From Pseudolysinimonas kribbensis (GTDB taxonomy: Bacteria; Actinomycetota; Actinomycetes; Actinomycetales; Microbacteriaceae), in contig NZ_BSVB01000001.1 of NCBI RefSeq assembly GCF_030161895.1, forward strand, positions 1,550,001-1,614,000: DNA of 64,000 bases. The letters run 5' to 3'. The notes under the pieces are model-generated. The model was not told where the DNA came from. It saw only the letters and a list, made by a program, of their open reading frames with translations, and searched no databases. The translations under genes were made by a program, and so were the position numbers. Positions 1 to 9,160 of this stretch are shown here, piece after piece (the stretch's first letter is position 1; each line of letters opens with the position of its first letter).

Positions 1-644
1 CTCTTCGACGAGGAGCAGAAGCCGCGCTGCGTGACGCCGGAGAACATCCAGGCCCTCGAGTTCGTCGTCGAGATGATCCGGAAGGGCTACGTCGACCCGG
101 GCAGCGCGGGATACTCGACCGACAACGCGCAGGCGCAGTGGAAGGCCGACCGCTTCGCGATGGGCTACGAGGGCCGGGCCTCGCATCCAACCTGGGCGGC
201 AGGTTCGCCAGCGACGTCGTGATCGGGGACCCGCTGGTGGGGGCGACCGGCAAGAAGGGCGCGCTGTACTTCCCGAATAACATCATGATGTACAAGCACA
301 CCCCGAGTCAGAAGGACTCCGAGGACTTCCTGACCTACTACTACGAGAACATGGCGCCGCTGTGGACCAAGCACACGGGCATCGGCCTGCCTGTGCTGAA
401 GTCGATCGCCGAGACGCCGGAGTTCTCGTCCGACGCCAACGCGGCCAAGCTCATCTCGGTGTGGCAGCCGATCTGCAAGACCTGGGCCGCTCCCGGCGGC
501 GACGCCCTGTTCGCGAACGTGACGATCGTCGACAGCACACCCGCGATGACGGACTGGGCGCAGTCGCTGCTGTCGCTGAAGGAGACCCCGAAGGAGTCGC
601 TGACCACGCTGCAGGCCAAGCTCGAGGCGAGCCTCAAGAAGTAG
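1..644 (+). CDS. Extracellular solute-binding protein (family 1), C-terminal part, frameshifted
   Basis: This is the 3' end of a sugar ABC-transporter binding protein; the 5' part lies before the window. The reading frame open from base 1 (LFDEEQKPRC...) passes near base 172 into a second frame that continues GRFASDVVIGDPLVG and ends KLEASLKK before the TAG at 642-644. One extra base near 172 (GGGCCGGGCC) would join the frames. The tail, with aromatic-rich YFPNNIMMYKH and a TYYYENMAPLWTKHTGIGLPV segment, resembles the C-lobe of CUT1 binding proteins that capture oligosaccharides outside the membrane. The substrate cannot be told. No permease genes follow, so its partners are probably upstream of the window. 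Confidence 0.7.
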   Translation, partial: LRRGAEAALRDAGEHPGPRVRRRDDPEGLRRPGQRGILDRQRAGAVEGRPLRDGLRGPGLASNLGGRFASDVVIGDPLVGATGKKGALYFPNNIMMYKHTPSQKDSEDFLTYYYENMAPLWTKHTGIGLPVLKSIAETPEFSSDANAAKLISVWQPICKTWAAPGGDALFANVTIVDSTPAMTDWAQSLLSLKETPKESLTTLQAKLEASLKK

Positions 645-650
645 AACGAC

Positions 651-821
651 GCCGGCACGAGCACGCTCAGATTCCAGGGCGGCATCAACGTGCCGGATCC
701 CCGCCGGACGCCGGGGCCGGCCGGATGACCTCGCCGCGTGACGGCGTTCCTCGCGTCCGCGGCATCGGACTAGGTCTCGGGCGTCATCATCCCCGTCGAC
801 GGCGGCTGGCTCGCGCGCTGA
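651..821 (+). pseudogene. Decayed remnant of kduD (2-dehydro-3-deoxy-D-gluconate 5-dehydrogenase, SDR family)
   Basis: Two short stretches match separate parts of KduD. Bases 660-695 read STLRFQGGINVP, like the SMLSFQGGIRVP segment before the catalytic tyrosine. Bases 694-738 read RIPAGRRGRPDDLAA, and after a one-base slip bases 738-821 read VTAFLASAASD, a TAG, then VSGVIIPVDGGWLAR and TGA. The ending FLASSASDYV...VDGGWLAR is characteristic of KduD. About 80 residues between the blocks, including the YxxxK site, are missing, and the TAG replaces the usual Tyr codon. This is therefore a real internal deletion, not only a read error. The remnant follows the binding-protein gene directly and hints at a lost uronate-degradation operon. 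Confidence 0.75.
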
Positions 822-894
822 GTGCCCGCGCATCGTAGCCCGACGAGACCGACGCCACGGACCCGCACATCCCACCGACCGGGGATTTTCTTGC

Positions 895-983
895 GGAGAC
901 GGAGGGATTTGAACCCTCGGACCCCCAGGAGGGGTCTCCACCTTAGCAGGGTGGTGCACTCGACCGGACTATGCGACGTCTCC
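895..983 (-). tRNA. tRNA-Ser (anticodon GCT)
   Basis: The minus strand folds as a class II tRNA. It has acceptor stem GGAGACG/CGTCTCC, anticodon stem CCACC/GGTGG around loop CTGCTAA (anticodon GCT, reading AGC/AGU), a long variable arm, and the T-arm GAGGGTTCAAATCCCTC. The length is 89 nt and CCA is not encoded. The gene sits next to the kduD remnant. Confidence 0.95.
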
Positions 984-1010
984 CGGTTGCGTCAGCAACT
1001 ATAGCGGCTG

Positions 1011-1048
1011 CCGGATGGCGCCCCGTCGTGGGAGGGGGCGCCATCCGG
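1011..1048. terminator. Strong hairpin, terminator of the CE15 esterase gene
   Basis: CCGGATGGCGCCCC (1011-1024) and its exact reverse complement (1035-1048) form a 14-bp stem with a 10-nt loop. It lies 10 bases past the stop codon of the minus-strand esterase gene and before the tRNA. No U-tract is seen, as is common in high-GC actinobacteria. Confidence 0.75.
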
Positions 1049-1057
1049 ACCCGGATC

Positions 1058-3916
1058 TCAGCTGCCGGCGTTGATGTTCAGCACCAGCTGCTCCGCGGCC
1101 GCGACCAGGGCACGCGACGGCGCGGCACCGAGCTTGCCGGCCGCTGCGAGGTCGCGCACCTGCGACACGAAGGCCTCGAGCTGGTCGACCGCCTGGGCCT
1201 TCTTGCCCTTGTCGAGCTGCTTCGCGGCGTGGTCCAGCTTCACCGTCAGGGCGTTCGTGAGACCGCCGTTCAGGTGCGCCCCCGCGACCGCGCTCTTCAG
1301 GCCCGCGAGCTCCGAGTCGAAGCCGGCGAAGTACCAGCCGCTCGCGCCGGCGATGCCGTCGGTGCCGCCCGTGATCCCGTTGTAGCCGCCCCAGTAATAG
1401 TCGTACGGGCTCTCGGTCTGACCGTTCGAGACCTTGAGCGCGTACGGGTCGGTGTTCAGTTGCGTCGCGTCGGCGGCCGTGACCGTCGACGTGCCGTAGA
1501 GGAAGTCACTCAGGTAGCGACCCTCGGGCGCGGCCGGAGCCGCACCGTGGGGGTCGCCCGCCGACACGTACTTGCCGATGTTGAACTTGACGTAGTCCGA
1601 CCCGTTCACCCCGAGGTTGTCGTAGACGCTCTTGGCGATCTCGAGGCTCATGTTGTCGGTGTCCGCGCCGTCGTTGTAGTCGTTCAGGTTGGTGTCGATG
1701 ATGATCGCGCGGTCGGGCGCGAGCGTCGCCACCAGGTCGGCCTGATCGAACGGCAGCCGAATGTAGTCGCCGTAGCCGTACGAGCCGTCCTCGTGCGTGT
1801 ACTCGTGGCCGTACGGCAGGAAGTGCCGGAACAGCTCGGTCTCGCGCACCCGGTTGTGCCGGTACGAATTGCCGGGCCCTCGGTGCCGTGCGACACGACC
1901 GTGTCGGCGCCCGGGTTGTCGTACGCCGTACCGGCGAAGTCGAACTCCTGGCCCTGGGCGTTGTAACGCCAGTTCGCCGGGCCGGTCGCCCCCGCGCCGC
2001 CCGCGACGACCGCCTTGACGCGGTCGTCGAAGAGCGCGGCGACGAACGCCTCCTTGCCGTTGATCGAGAAGCCCTTCGTCACGGCGCGACCCGGGTCGAT
2101 CTTCGCGGCGAGCGCCGCGTTCTGCGACACGGCGGCCTGCAGCGCGTCGAGGTAGACGGAGACCGCCGTCGCGTGCGCGATGAGGATGCTCGAGTCGGCC
2201 GACGTGCTGTTCCGCTGGTACGGGAACAGCGTGTAGAAGGTGCCGATCCGGTTCGGGTTGCCCCACGCACCGGCATCCGTCCGCACATCGAAGGCCCAGG
2301 ACGGGAACGTGACGTTCGCGATCCCGTTGGCCGTGAAGTTCGTGCTGAACCCCACCGCCGCCTTGCCGCCGCCGGGCACCGACGTCGGCAGCGTGATCGG
2401 GATCGAGATGTTCACCGGCACGCCGCCGTCGAAGTTGCGGTTGGTCGGGATCACCTGCGCCGTGACGACCGGATTGCCGGTGCCCGCGTACGCGTTGCCG
2501 GTGACCTTCACGGTGTAATCGACGCCGAGCTGCGGCTTGTACCCGTACTCGTAGAACTGCGCGAGCGAGAGCAGCTCCTGCTTGCGCTGCTGCCACTGCG
2601 CCGACGTCGTCACCTGGCCGTTCGTGCCCTTGCTCGGGTCGAAGAAGGTGAAGGGGCTCGGCACGATCTGCGTCGCGGGCAGGTCGTGCGGGTCGGGATA
2701 GGTGGTGTCGCCCCAGCGCAGTCCCGCGAACGCGGTCGTCACCCTCGTGACGGCGGCCTCCTTCTGGGCACGCGTGGCCGTCGGGCTGTCCTTCACCGCC
2801 AGATAGGCGGACTTCGCGGCGATCATCCGGTCGCGGGATGCCGGGGTCCACACCGCGCTGTCGTCGCCGTCGTCGGTCGGCGCCGTCCCGTTGCCGGAAC
2901 CGCCCGGGTTGGACTTCGAGTCCCAGAACCGGATGTCCTCGTCGGCGCTCCAGCCGCTGTACGCGAACGGGGTCTTCCCGTTCCAGCCTGCGAGGGTCAC
3001 GACCCCCAGTCGCGGTTCGGGATGCGCTGCGAGTCGGGCAGGTTCGAGCCGTCCTCCAACCCCGTGAAGTACTGGCTCTTGCTCCAGTAGGTGAAGGAGT
3101 GACCCTGATCATAGGCGCCCACCTCGAGGCCGACCTTCGTGCCGTTCCTCAGCTGCCGATCCGGCTGGTCGCCCCAGCCCTCCAGCTGCAGCGCGAACTC
3201 GTACGTGTAGTTCACCCCCGAGCCAGGCGTGTACCCCGACGACTTGAACGCCGCCAGCCGCGTCGAGTAGTCCTGATTGGCGGGGTTGAAGAACGACCCG
3301 AGCGACGGGATGCCGGCGTTGTTGTACGACGTCACCGACGTGAGGTTCGGGTTGGCGCTCAGGAAGAAGGTGCCCTGCGTGTCGGTCTCGAAACCCCACT
3401 GGTCGTTGTACACGTCCATCGACACGTAGATGCCGTCGGTGTTCGCGGCGTAGCTCGGGGTGTTCCAGTTCGGGGTCGCGGTGTCGGACTCCGTGCTGTC
3501 GCCGCTCACCTGCACGAGGCCGTAGAGCACGGGGCCGTCCCACAGGAGGCGCAGGGTGCCGTCGGTCGTGGCATCCGGGTCGTCGCCGGTCATGCCGGCG
3601 TCGAACGTGTGGCCGATCGGATAGCTCTTCGCGCCATTCCATGCGGCGTCCTTGACGCCGTCGACGGCGGGGGCCTGCGTCGTGAACGACGCGTCGGCCT
3701 GCGCGCGGTCGGCCGTGACCTTGTAGCTCTGGTTGTCGCCGCCGTCGGGCGAGAAGCGCTCGAGAACGTCGGTGTTCGTCACGTACTTCTTGTCGCCGGG
3801 CTGGGTGTAGGGGTAGGCGTCCCCGGGCTCGCCGCCGCTGCCGCCGCCGGCGCCACCGCGCCGATGAGCAGGGCCGCGGGCACGAGCACCGCCAGGGACC
3901 TGGTCAGTCTTCTCAC
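1058..3916 (-). CDS. Secreted multidomain carbohydrate esterase, CE15 glucuronoyl-esterase-like, with CBM9-like and FIMAH domains
   Basis: The restored protein is about 950 residues. GTG at 3916 follows a GGAGA ribosome site and encodes a signal peptide (VRRLTRSLAVLVPAALLIG...AAAAA). An N-terminal CBM9/DOMON-like domain follows (VDGVKDAAWNGA, LYGLVQVSGD). The CE15-like alpha/beta-hydrolase core has the nucleophile elbow GFSINGKEAFVAALFDDRV and the LPFDQADLVATLAPDRA strand. The C-terminal FIMAH module (GGLTNALTVKLDHAAKQLD...QLEAFVSQV) ends the chain. CE15 enzymes cleave the ester between glucuronic acid on xylan and lignin alcohols. Frames break near 3850, 3003 (GGGGG should be GGGGGG) and 1873. 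The gene has its own operator at 4079. The exact substrate is inferred, and CE15 itself is fairly sure. Confidence 0.8.
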
Positions 3917-4078
3917 TGAGATCTCCGTTGTTCGTCACCATCGACGCCGGGCGCGCGTGAGCGCACTCGACTACGGGAACCGCCCCTCCGTTCGTCGCCG
4001 CCCACCGCTTCGTGAGGTGCGACATCCGCCCGATGCCGTTCCCGTCGAGTGCATGGGGCGGCGGATCAGCGGCTCTGT

Positions 4079-4090
4079 GAAACCGCTTTC
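4079..4090 (-). promoter_or_regulatory. LacI-type operator GAAAGCGGTTTC upstream of the CE15 esterase
   Basis: The minus strand reads GAAAGCGGTTTC, the same 12 bases found at 32552 and 33742. The site lies 163 bases before the esterase start and has the central CG and the GAAA/TTTC arms typical of LacI-family operators. I infer control by the LacI regulator at 32677, some 28 kb away. Confidence 0.75.
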
Positions 4091-4137
4091 TCGGAAGCTA
4101 CCACCTGGCCCTGACGAGCGTCAACGCCCGCCCCGAC

Positions 4138-5375
4138 TCAGAAGTGGTAGGCGACGGAGCAGGTGCGCTGCTCGGCCGTCTGGCCCTGCAGACCCGAGAT
4201 CACCTGGGCGTCCGAGGGGGTGCCGGACGGGCTGGGCGTGCTCGTGCCGGTGGGCTGGGGCGCGTTCGGGTCGAGGGTCGAGCCGGAGTGATCGCCGCCC
4301 ACCGAGCGGTCGTCGAGCCCGATCGGCTTGTCGGCCTTGAGTGCTGCGAACAGCTGATCGGCGATGTACCTGGTGGGCTGCACCTTGCCGGAGAAGATGC
4401 CGGTGCCACCGGTCGTGCCGGGGTACTGCACGAAGACGATGTTCTGCAGCGGGATGTTCTTGAGCACGAGGGCGACCGACACGAGGGTGTCGAGGCGGGT
4501 GAAGTTCTCGCTGAGCGTGATGTTCTTCGTGGCGGCCTCGGCGATCCCGTACAGCTTGCCGAAGTCGGTGAGCGTGCCGCTGCTCTTGATCGTGCGCACC
4601 AGCGACGAGAGGTACACCTGCTGCGAGGTGATGCGGCCGAGGTCGCTGCCGTCGCCGACGCCGTGCCGCGAGCGCAGGAACGCGAGCGCGTCGGCCCCCT
4701 GGAGCGTGTACGTGCCCGCCTTGGGCAGGTTCAGCCCCGTGTACGGATCGTGGATGGGCGCGTTGACGCAGACGTCGACGCCGCCGACCGCGTCCGACAT
4801 CGCGATGACGCCCTGGAAGGTGATGAGGCCGGCGAACTGGATCTTGAGGCCGGTCAGGTTCTCGACCGTGGCGACAGTGCACGGCAGGCCGCCGTAGGAG
4901 AGCGTCGTGTTGATCGGCAGACCGGTCGCCGGACCGCCCTTGTCGCACCGCGGGATGGGCACGACCATGTCACGCGGGATGCTGACGACCGTGGCGCTCT
5001 TCTGGTCGTGCGCGACGTGCATGAGCATCGTGACGTCGTTGAGGGCGCTCCCGCTGTCGTGCCTCGGATCACCGATGCCCCCTGGCCGTCACGGGTGTCG
5101 GAGCCGGCGAGCAGGATGTTGAACCCGCCCTTCATCGCCCCGATGCTGGGCGGTGGCCCGGCCTTGTCCGCGCCGATCGAGACGGTCTTGATGTTCGCGT
5201 GCAGGTTGTTCACCGCGATCGCCGCGACGGATCCGACGGCGACGAGCGCGACCGCGACCGCGCCGCCGAGCACGGCGAGGACGGTCCTCCACGCGGCGGA
5301 GCGGGTCAGTCGCCCGTGCCGCGCGACGGTGGCGCCGGCGGGCTGACGGGAGGATCGATCGCGGAACTCGCTCAC
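4138..5375 (-). CDS. LCP family (LytR-CpsA-Psr) cell-wall phosphotransferase
   Basis: LCP proteins transfer undecaprenyl-linked glycopolymers onto peptidoglycan outside the membrane. GTG at 5375 begins a short basic cytoplasmic tail, followed by one membrane helix (VLAVLGGAVAVALVAVGSVA) and the LCP domain. That domain starts with FNILLAGSDTRDGQG and SIPRDMVVPIP and continues with GGVDVCVNAPI, ALAFLRSRHGVGDGSDLGR (the Arg-rich pyrophosphate-binding motif) and QQVYLSSLVR. A Pro/Thr/Ser-rich tail follows. The restored length of about 413 residues is normal. The frame breaks near 5080, where CCAGGGGGCATC needs one more G. The polymer attached is not evident. The gene appears monocistronic. Confidence 0.88.
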
Positions 5376-5490
5376 GGCGGCACCTTCTCTCGGCGGTCGC
5401 AGTCGGGACGGACACGCGCCGCGCGACGGGCGGCGCGCGACACAGGACCCTATCCTCGCCTGTCGCGCCTGACCATTGGCGGCGAATCGG

Positions 5491-6492
5491 TCAGAACTCG
5501 AATCCCTCCGGGTACGGGTCCGAGGGGTCGAGCAGGTACTGCCCGAGCCCGGTGACCCAGGCCCGGCCCGTGATCGTCGGGATGACGGCCGCCCGGTCGC
5601 CGACCGTCGTCTGCGAGATGAGGCGACCGACGAACCGGCTGCCGATGAACGACTCGTTGACGAAGTCGGTGTCGAGCGGCAGCTCGCCGCGCGCCCACAG
5701 CTCGGCCATCCGGGCGCTCGTGCCGGTGCCGCACGGCGATCGGTCGAACCACCCCGGATGGATCGCCATCGCGTGCCGGGAGTACCGCGCCGTCGACCCC
5801 GGTGCGATGAACTCGACGTGGTGGCAGTGGTCGACGCCGTCGATCTCCGGATGCCGCGGCCGGTCGGCCTCGTTGATCGCCTGCATGATCGCGAGTCCCG
5901 CATCCGAGATGTCGCGCTGCCGCGTGCGATCGAAGGGCAGGCCGACGGCATCCAGGTCGACCATCGCATAGAAGTTGCCGCCGAACGCGAGCGAGTACGG
6001 CACCGACCCGAGGCCGGGCACCTCGACGTGCGCGTCGAGCCGCTCGACGTACGACGGCACGTTCTCGATCGTCACGGCGTCGGCGTGTCCGCCCGACACG
6101 GCGACCCGCGCGACCACCAGCCCGGCCGGGGTGTCGAGCCGGATCGTCGTGACCGGTTCGACGACCTCGACCATGCCCGCCTCGACGAGCGCGGTCGCGA
6201 CGCCGATCGTGCCGTGCCCGCACATCGGCAGGAAACCGGAGACCTCGATGAAGACGACGCCCCAGTCGGCATCCGGGCGGGTCGAGGGCTGCAGGATCGC
6301 GCCGCTCATCGCCGCGTGTCCGCGCGGCTCGGTCATGAGGAACCGCCGCAGGCCGTCGAGGTGCTCCATCGCGTACAGGCGGCGCTCGTTGCCGGTCGCG
6401 CCCGGGATGACCGGGACGCCGCCCGTGACGACGCGCGTCGGCATGCCCTCGGTGTGGGTGTCGATCGCCGAGATGACGCGGGAGCTGTGCAT
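5491..6492 (-). CDS. 4-hydroxyproline 2-epimerase (proline racemase family)
   Basis: This enzyme interconverts trans-4-hydroxy-L-proline and cis-4-hydroxy-D-proline, the first step of hydroxyproline breakdown. Both catalytic thiols are present: Cys91 in MCGHGTIG and Cys254 in DRSPCGTGTSARM. Two active cysteines mark a racemase/epimerase; the related dehydratase has Thr at the second position. The length of 333 residues is usual. It is the last gene of the minus-strand hydroxyproline operon, and its ATG overlaps the stop of the preceding gene by one base (TGATG), suggesting coupled translation. The choice of hydroxyproline over proline as substrate rests on the neighbours. Confidence 0.88.
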   Translation of the reverse strand: MHSSRVISAIDTHTEGMPTRVVTGGVPVIPGATGNERRLYAMEHLDGLRRFLMTEPRGHAAMSGAILQPSTRPDADWGVVFIEVSGFLPMCGHGTIGVATALVEAGMVEVVEPVTTIRLDTPAGLVVARVAVSGGHADAVTIENVPSYVERLDAHVEVPGLGSVPYSLAFGGNFYAMVDLDAVGLPFDRTRQRDISDAGLAIMQAINEADRPRHPEIDGVDHCHHVEFIAPGSTARYSRHAMAIHPGWFDRSPCGTGTSARMAELWARGELPLDTDFVNESFIGSRFVGRLISQTTVGDRAAVIPTITGRAWVTGLGQYLLDPSDPYPEGFEF

Positions 6493-7424
6493 CACGCCGC
6501 CGTTCGGCTCTTGTGCTCGGCAAGCGCGGCGAGCGCGTGCTCGGTCTGCGCACGCACGAGCGCCTCGTGCTCGGCGGTGAGCGGCCCGCGCGGCGGGCGG
6601 CACGGTCCGCCGTATCGGCCGACCATGTCCATGCTCAGCTTGATCGCCTGCACGAACTCGGTGCGGGAGTCCCAGCGGAAGACCGGCACGAGGTGCCGGT
6701 AGAGCGCGCGCGCCTCGTCGATGCGCCCGGAGCGGGCGAGCTCGTAGATCTCGACCGACTCCGCGGGGAACGCGTTCGGGAATCCCGCGAACCACCCGAC
6801 CGCGCCGTCGACGAGGAGCTCGAACAGCAGGTCGTCGGCACCGGCGATCACGTCGATGTCGCAGCGCTCCGCGATCTCGAACGCGCGCCGCACGTCGCCG
6901 GAGAACTCCTTGACGGCCACGACGTTGTCGATGGCGGCCAGCTCGGCGACGACGTCGGGCGTCAGGTCGACCTTCGTGTCGATCGGGTTGTTGTAGAGCA
7001 TGACGGGCAGGCCGACCGAGGCCACCTCGGTGTAGTGGGCGACGATCTGCGACCGTGACGCCCGGTACATCGTCGGCGGCAGGCACAGCACCGCGTCGGC
7101 ACCGTCCTCCGCCGCGAGCTCGGCCCAGCGCCTGGCGAGATGCGAGCCCGGGGCGTGGACTCCGGCGATGACGATGCCGCGCCCGGCGACCGCCGAGACC
7201 GCGGTCTGCACGACGCGTCGGCGCTCGTCGTCGGTGAGCGACGAGTACTCGCCGAGCGATCCGTTGGGACCGACGCCGCGGCAGCCGTTCTCGATGAGCC
7301 AGTCGCAGTGCGCCGCGTAGGCATCGTGGTCGACGGCGAGACCGCCGGGCGCGGCGGGGTCGGGCCGGTACGGCAGCGCGGTCGCGACGACGACGCCGCC
7401 CAGGTCGGTGGTGGGGGTGCTCAT
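6492..7424 (-). CDS. DHDPS-family lyase, likely 1-pyrroline-4-hydroxy-2-carboxylate deaminase
   Basis: A 310-residue TIM-barrel protein of the dihydrodipicolinate synthase/N-acetylneuraminate lyase family. Visible family marks are GPNGSLGEYSSLT (GxxGE-like), Tyr144 in MLYNNPIDTK and the Schiff-base Lys172 in VVAVKEFSGD. In hydroxyproline operons this family deaminates 1-pyrroline-4-hydroxy-2-carboxylate to 2-oxoglutarate semialdehyde. Position between the epimerase and the dehydrogenase genes supports that role. The start overlaps the stop of the upstream oxidoreductase gene (ATGA). Family membership is certain and the specific reaction is inferred. Confidence 0.85.
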   Translation of the reverse strand: MSTPTTDLGGVVVATALPYRPDPAAPGGLAVDHDAYAAHCDWLIENGCRGVGPNGSLGEYSSLTDDERRRVVQTAVSAVAGRGIVIAGVHAPGSHLARRWAELAAEDGADAVLCLPPTMYRASRSQIVAHYTEVASVGLPVMLYNNPIDTKVDLTPDVVAELAAIDNVVAVKEFSGDVRRAFEIAERCDIDVIAGADDLLFELLVDGAVGWFAGFPNAFPAESVEIYELARSGRIDEARALYRHLVPVFRWDSRTEFVQAIKLSMDMVGRYGGPCRPPRGPLTAEHEALVRAQTEHALAALAEHKSRTAA

Positions 7425-8845
7425 GTGCTCTCGCCTTTCGTGGGGATGGTCTCGGGAGTCCGTGCGAGCTCGCCGAAGCGCAGCGGGGTGACGATCGGGC
7501 GCCAGTCGGAGACCGCGTCGTCGAGGATCGCGCCGGTGGAGCGCGCGAGCAGCTCCTCGACCACGCGACCGCAGATGCGCGCCTGGCAGGGTCCGAGCCC
7601 CGCGCGCGTCGTGAGGCGGAGCGAGCGCAGGCTCTGCGTCCGCGTCGCGGTCGCGGTCGCGCGCAGCCGGCCGTACGGCACCTCCTCGCAGCGGCAGACG
7701 ATCGTGTCGTCGGTGAGCCCGTCGCGCCAGCCGGGCCGTGGGCCGTGCGCGGCGGCGAGCGCCCGCGCGAACCGGCGGTACCGGCGCACCGCGGCCCGGG
7801 CACGCGCGACGCGGGGATCGTGGGCGGCCCCGCCGGCCGCGATCCACCCCGCAACCGCGCCCTCGGCGAGGGCGGCGTCCGCCCCGCCGATGCCGGTCAC
7901 CTCGCCGGCGGCGAGCACGCCCGGCGCGCTCGTGCGCTGGTCGGCGTCGACCGCGACGAAACGGCCGGCATCGAGGCGGCATCCGGCGGCGAGCGCGAGC
8001 TCGAGCCGCGGCGTGAAGCCGTGCGACACCGCGAGCGCGTCGGCCTCGACGGTGCGCTGCGTGCCCGGCACGGGGCGCCACTGCGCGTCGAGCCGCGCGA
8101 TCGTCACGGCCTCGACCCGATCGTCGCCGTGCGCGGCGATGACGCCGCTGCCCACGCGGTACGGGATGCGGCCGCGCAGCTGCCCACGCGCGTACCCGGC
8201 GAGCTCGCCGAGCTTGCCCGCCATCGCGGGGAGCACGGGCAGAGCGCCCGCCCAGCCGGCGGCGAGCTGTCGACGGCCGGCGGCCTCGTGCACGCTCAGC
8301 ACGGTCGCGCCCGTGGCGGCGAGCGACGCCGCGACCGGCAGCAGGAACGGCCCGGCGCCGGCGACGACGACCCGGCGGCCGATCGCCACCCGCTCGGCCT
8401 TGGCGAGCGCCTGCGCCGCGCCGCCGGTGACGACGCCCGGCAGGTCCCAGCCCGGGAACGGCAGCGTGAGGTCGTGCGCTCCGGTGGCGAGCACCAGCGC
8501 ATCCGGCACGAGGATCTCCATCGTGCGGTCGGGTCCGTCGACGGCGCCGATCGCGAGCTGGAGCCGCGGACGGCCGTCGACGTGGTCGAGCGCCCACACC
8601 TGCGCGCCGGTGCGGATCCGGCACCGGGGATGCCGTTCGAGCCGGTCGCGCAGCGTCGTGAAACGCGACCAGCGGTGATGCAGCGCGGACTCGGCGGCGG
8701 CCGGACGGGCATCCGGCATGTGCCGCCAGAACTGCCCGCCGAGCTGGGTCGTGGCGTCGACCAGCGTCACCTCGGCGCCCGCCGCCAGAGCGGCCCCGGC
8801 CGCGGCCAGACCGGCCGGCCCTGCGCCGACCACGACGACGTTCAC
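7421..8845 (-). CDS. FAD/NAD(P)-binding oxidoreductase subunit of a D-hydroxyproline dehydrogenase complex
   Basis: The protein begins VNVVVVGAGPAGLAAAGAAL, a dinucleotide-binding fold. It has a second Rossmann motif (RVAIGRRVVVAGAGPF) near residue 165 and a C-terminal BFD-like [2Fe-2S] region with cysteines in VCRCEEVP and GLGPCQARICG. This matches the alpha subunit of heterotrimeric proline/hydroxyproline/octopine-type dehydrogenases (LhpF/HcnB type). GTG at 8845 overlaps the upstream small-subunit stop as GTGA and is preferred over an upstream in-frame start. With the small 2Fe-2S protein and the FAD oxidase it should oxidise cis-4-hydroxy-D-proline at the membrane face and pass electrons to the respiratory chain. 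Confidence 0.85.
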   Translation of the reverse strand: MNVVVVGAGPAGLAAAGAALAAGAEVTLVDATTQLGGQFWRHMPDARPAAAESALHHRWSRFTTLRDRLERHPRCRIRTGAQVWALDHVDGRPRLQLAIGAVDGPDRTMEILVPDALVLATGAHDLTLPFPGWDLPGVVTGGAAQALAKAERVAIGRRVVVAGAGPFLLPVAASLAATGATVLSVHEAAGRRQLAAGWAGALPVLPAMAGKLGELAGYARGQLRGRIPYRVGSGVIAAHGDDRVEAVTIARLDAQWRPVPGTQRTVEADALAVSHGFTPRLELALAAGCRLDAGRFVAVDADQRTSAPGVLAAGEVTGIGGADAALAEGAVAGWIAAGGAAHDPRVARARAAVRRYRRFARALAAAHGPRPGWRDGLTDDTIVCRCEEVPYGRLRATATATRTQSLRSLRLTTRAGLGPCQARICGRVVEELLARSTGAILDDAVSDWRPIVTPLRFGELARTPETIPTKGEST

Positions 8846-9129
8846 GACGTCGTCTCCGGCAGCGTCTCGTCCTGGGTCGTGACGAGGTCTCCGTCGGTCG
8901 CCGGACGCTGACACGCCCGGATGTCGCGCACCCCGCCGACCGCCACGAGGCAGTCGAAGCAGACGCCGATCCCGCAGAAGATCCCACGCGGCCGCCGACC
9001 CGCTGCGGTCGTGCGCCAGGCGGTGCGATCGGCGGCCAGCAGCACCCCCGCGATCGACTGGCCCCGGACACCGGTGACCGGCTCGCCGTCGACGACGATC
9101 GTCACGGCCTCGGCCGCTCCCGGCCGCAC
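8842..9129 (-). CDS. Small (2Fe-2S)-binding subunit of the D-hydroxyproline dehydrogenase
   Basis: A protein of about 95 residues with the motif IFCGIGVCFDCLVAVGG and a fourth cysteine in IRACQRP, a plant-type ferredoxin cluster site as in HcnA/LhpE subunits. It overlaps the next gene by four bases (GTGA). The start is uncertain: GTG at 9129 (after a G-rich stretch) and GTG at 9105 are both in frame, and the region before them is affected by a frame slip in the preceding gene. Context gives the function. Confidence 0.8.
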   Translation of the reverse strand: MRPGAAEAVTIVVDGEPVTGVRGQSIAGVLLAADRTAWRTTAAGRRPRGIFCGIGVCFDCLVAVGGVRDIRACQRPATDGDLVTTQDETLPETTS

Positions 9130-9160
9130 CGGGTCGCCCCCGGCGGCATCGCGCGCGCGG

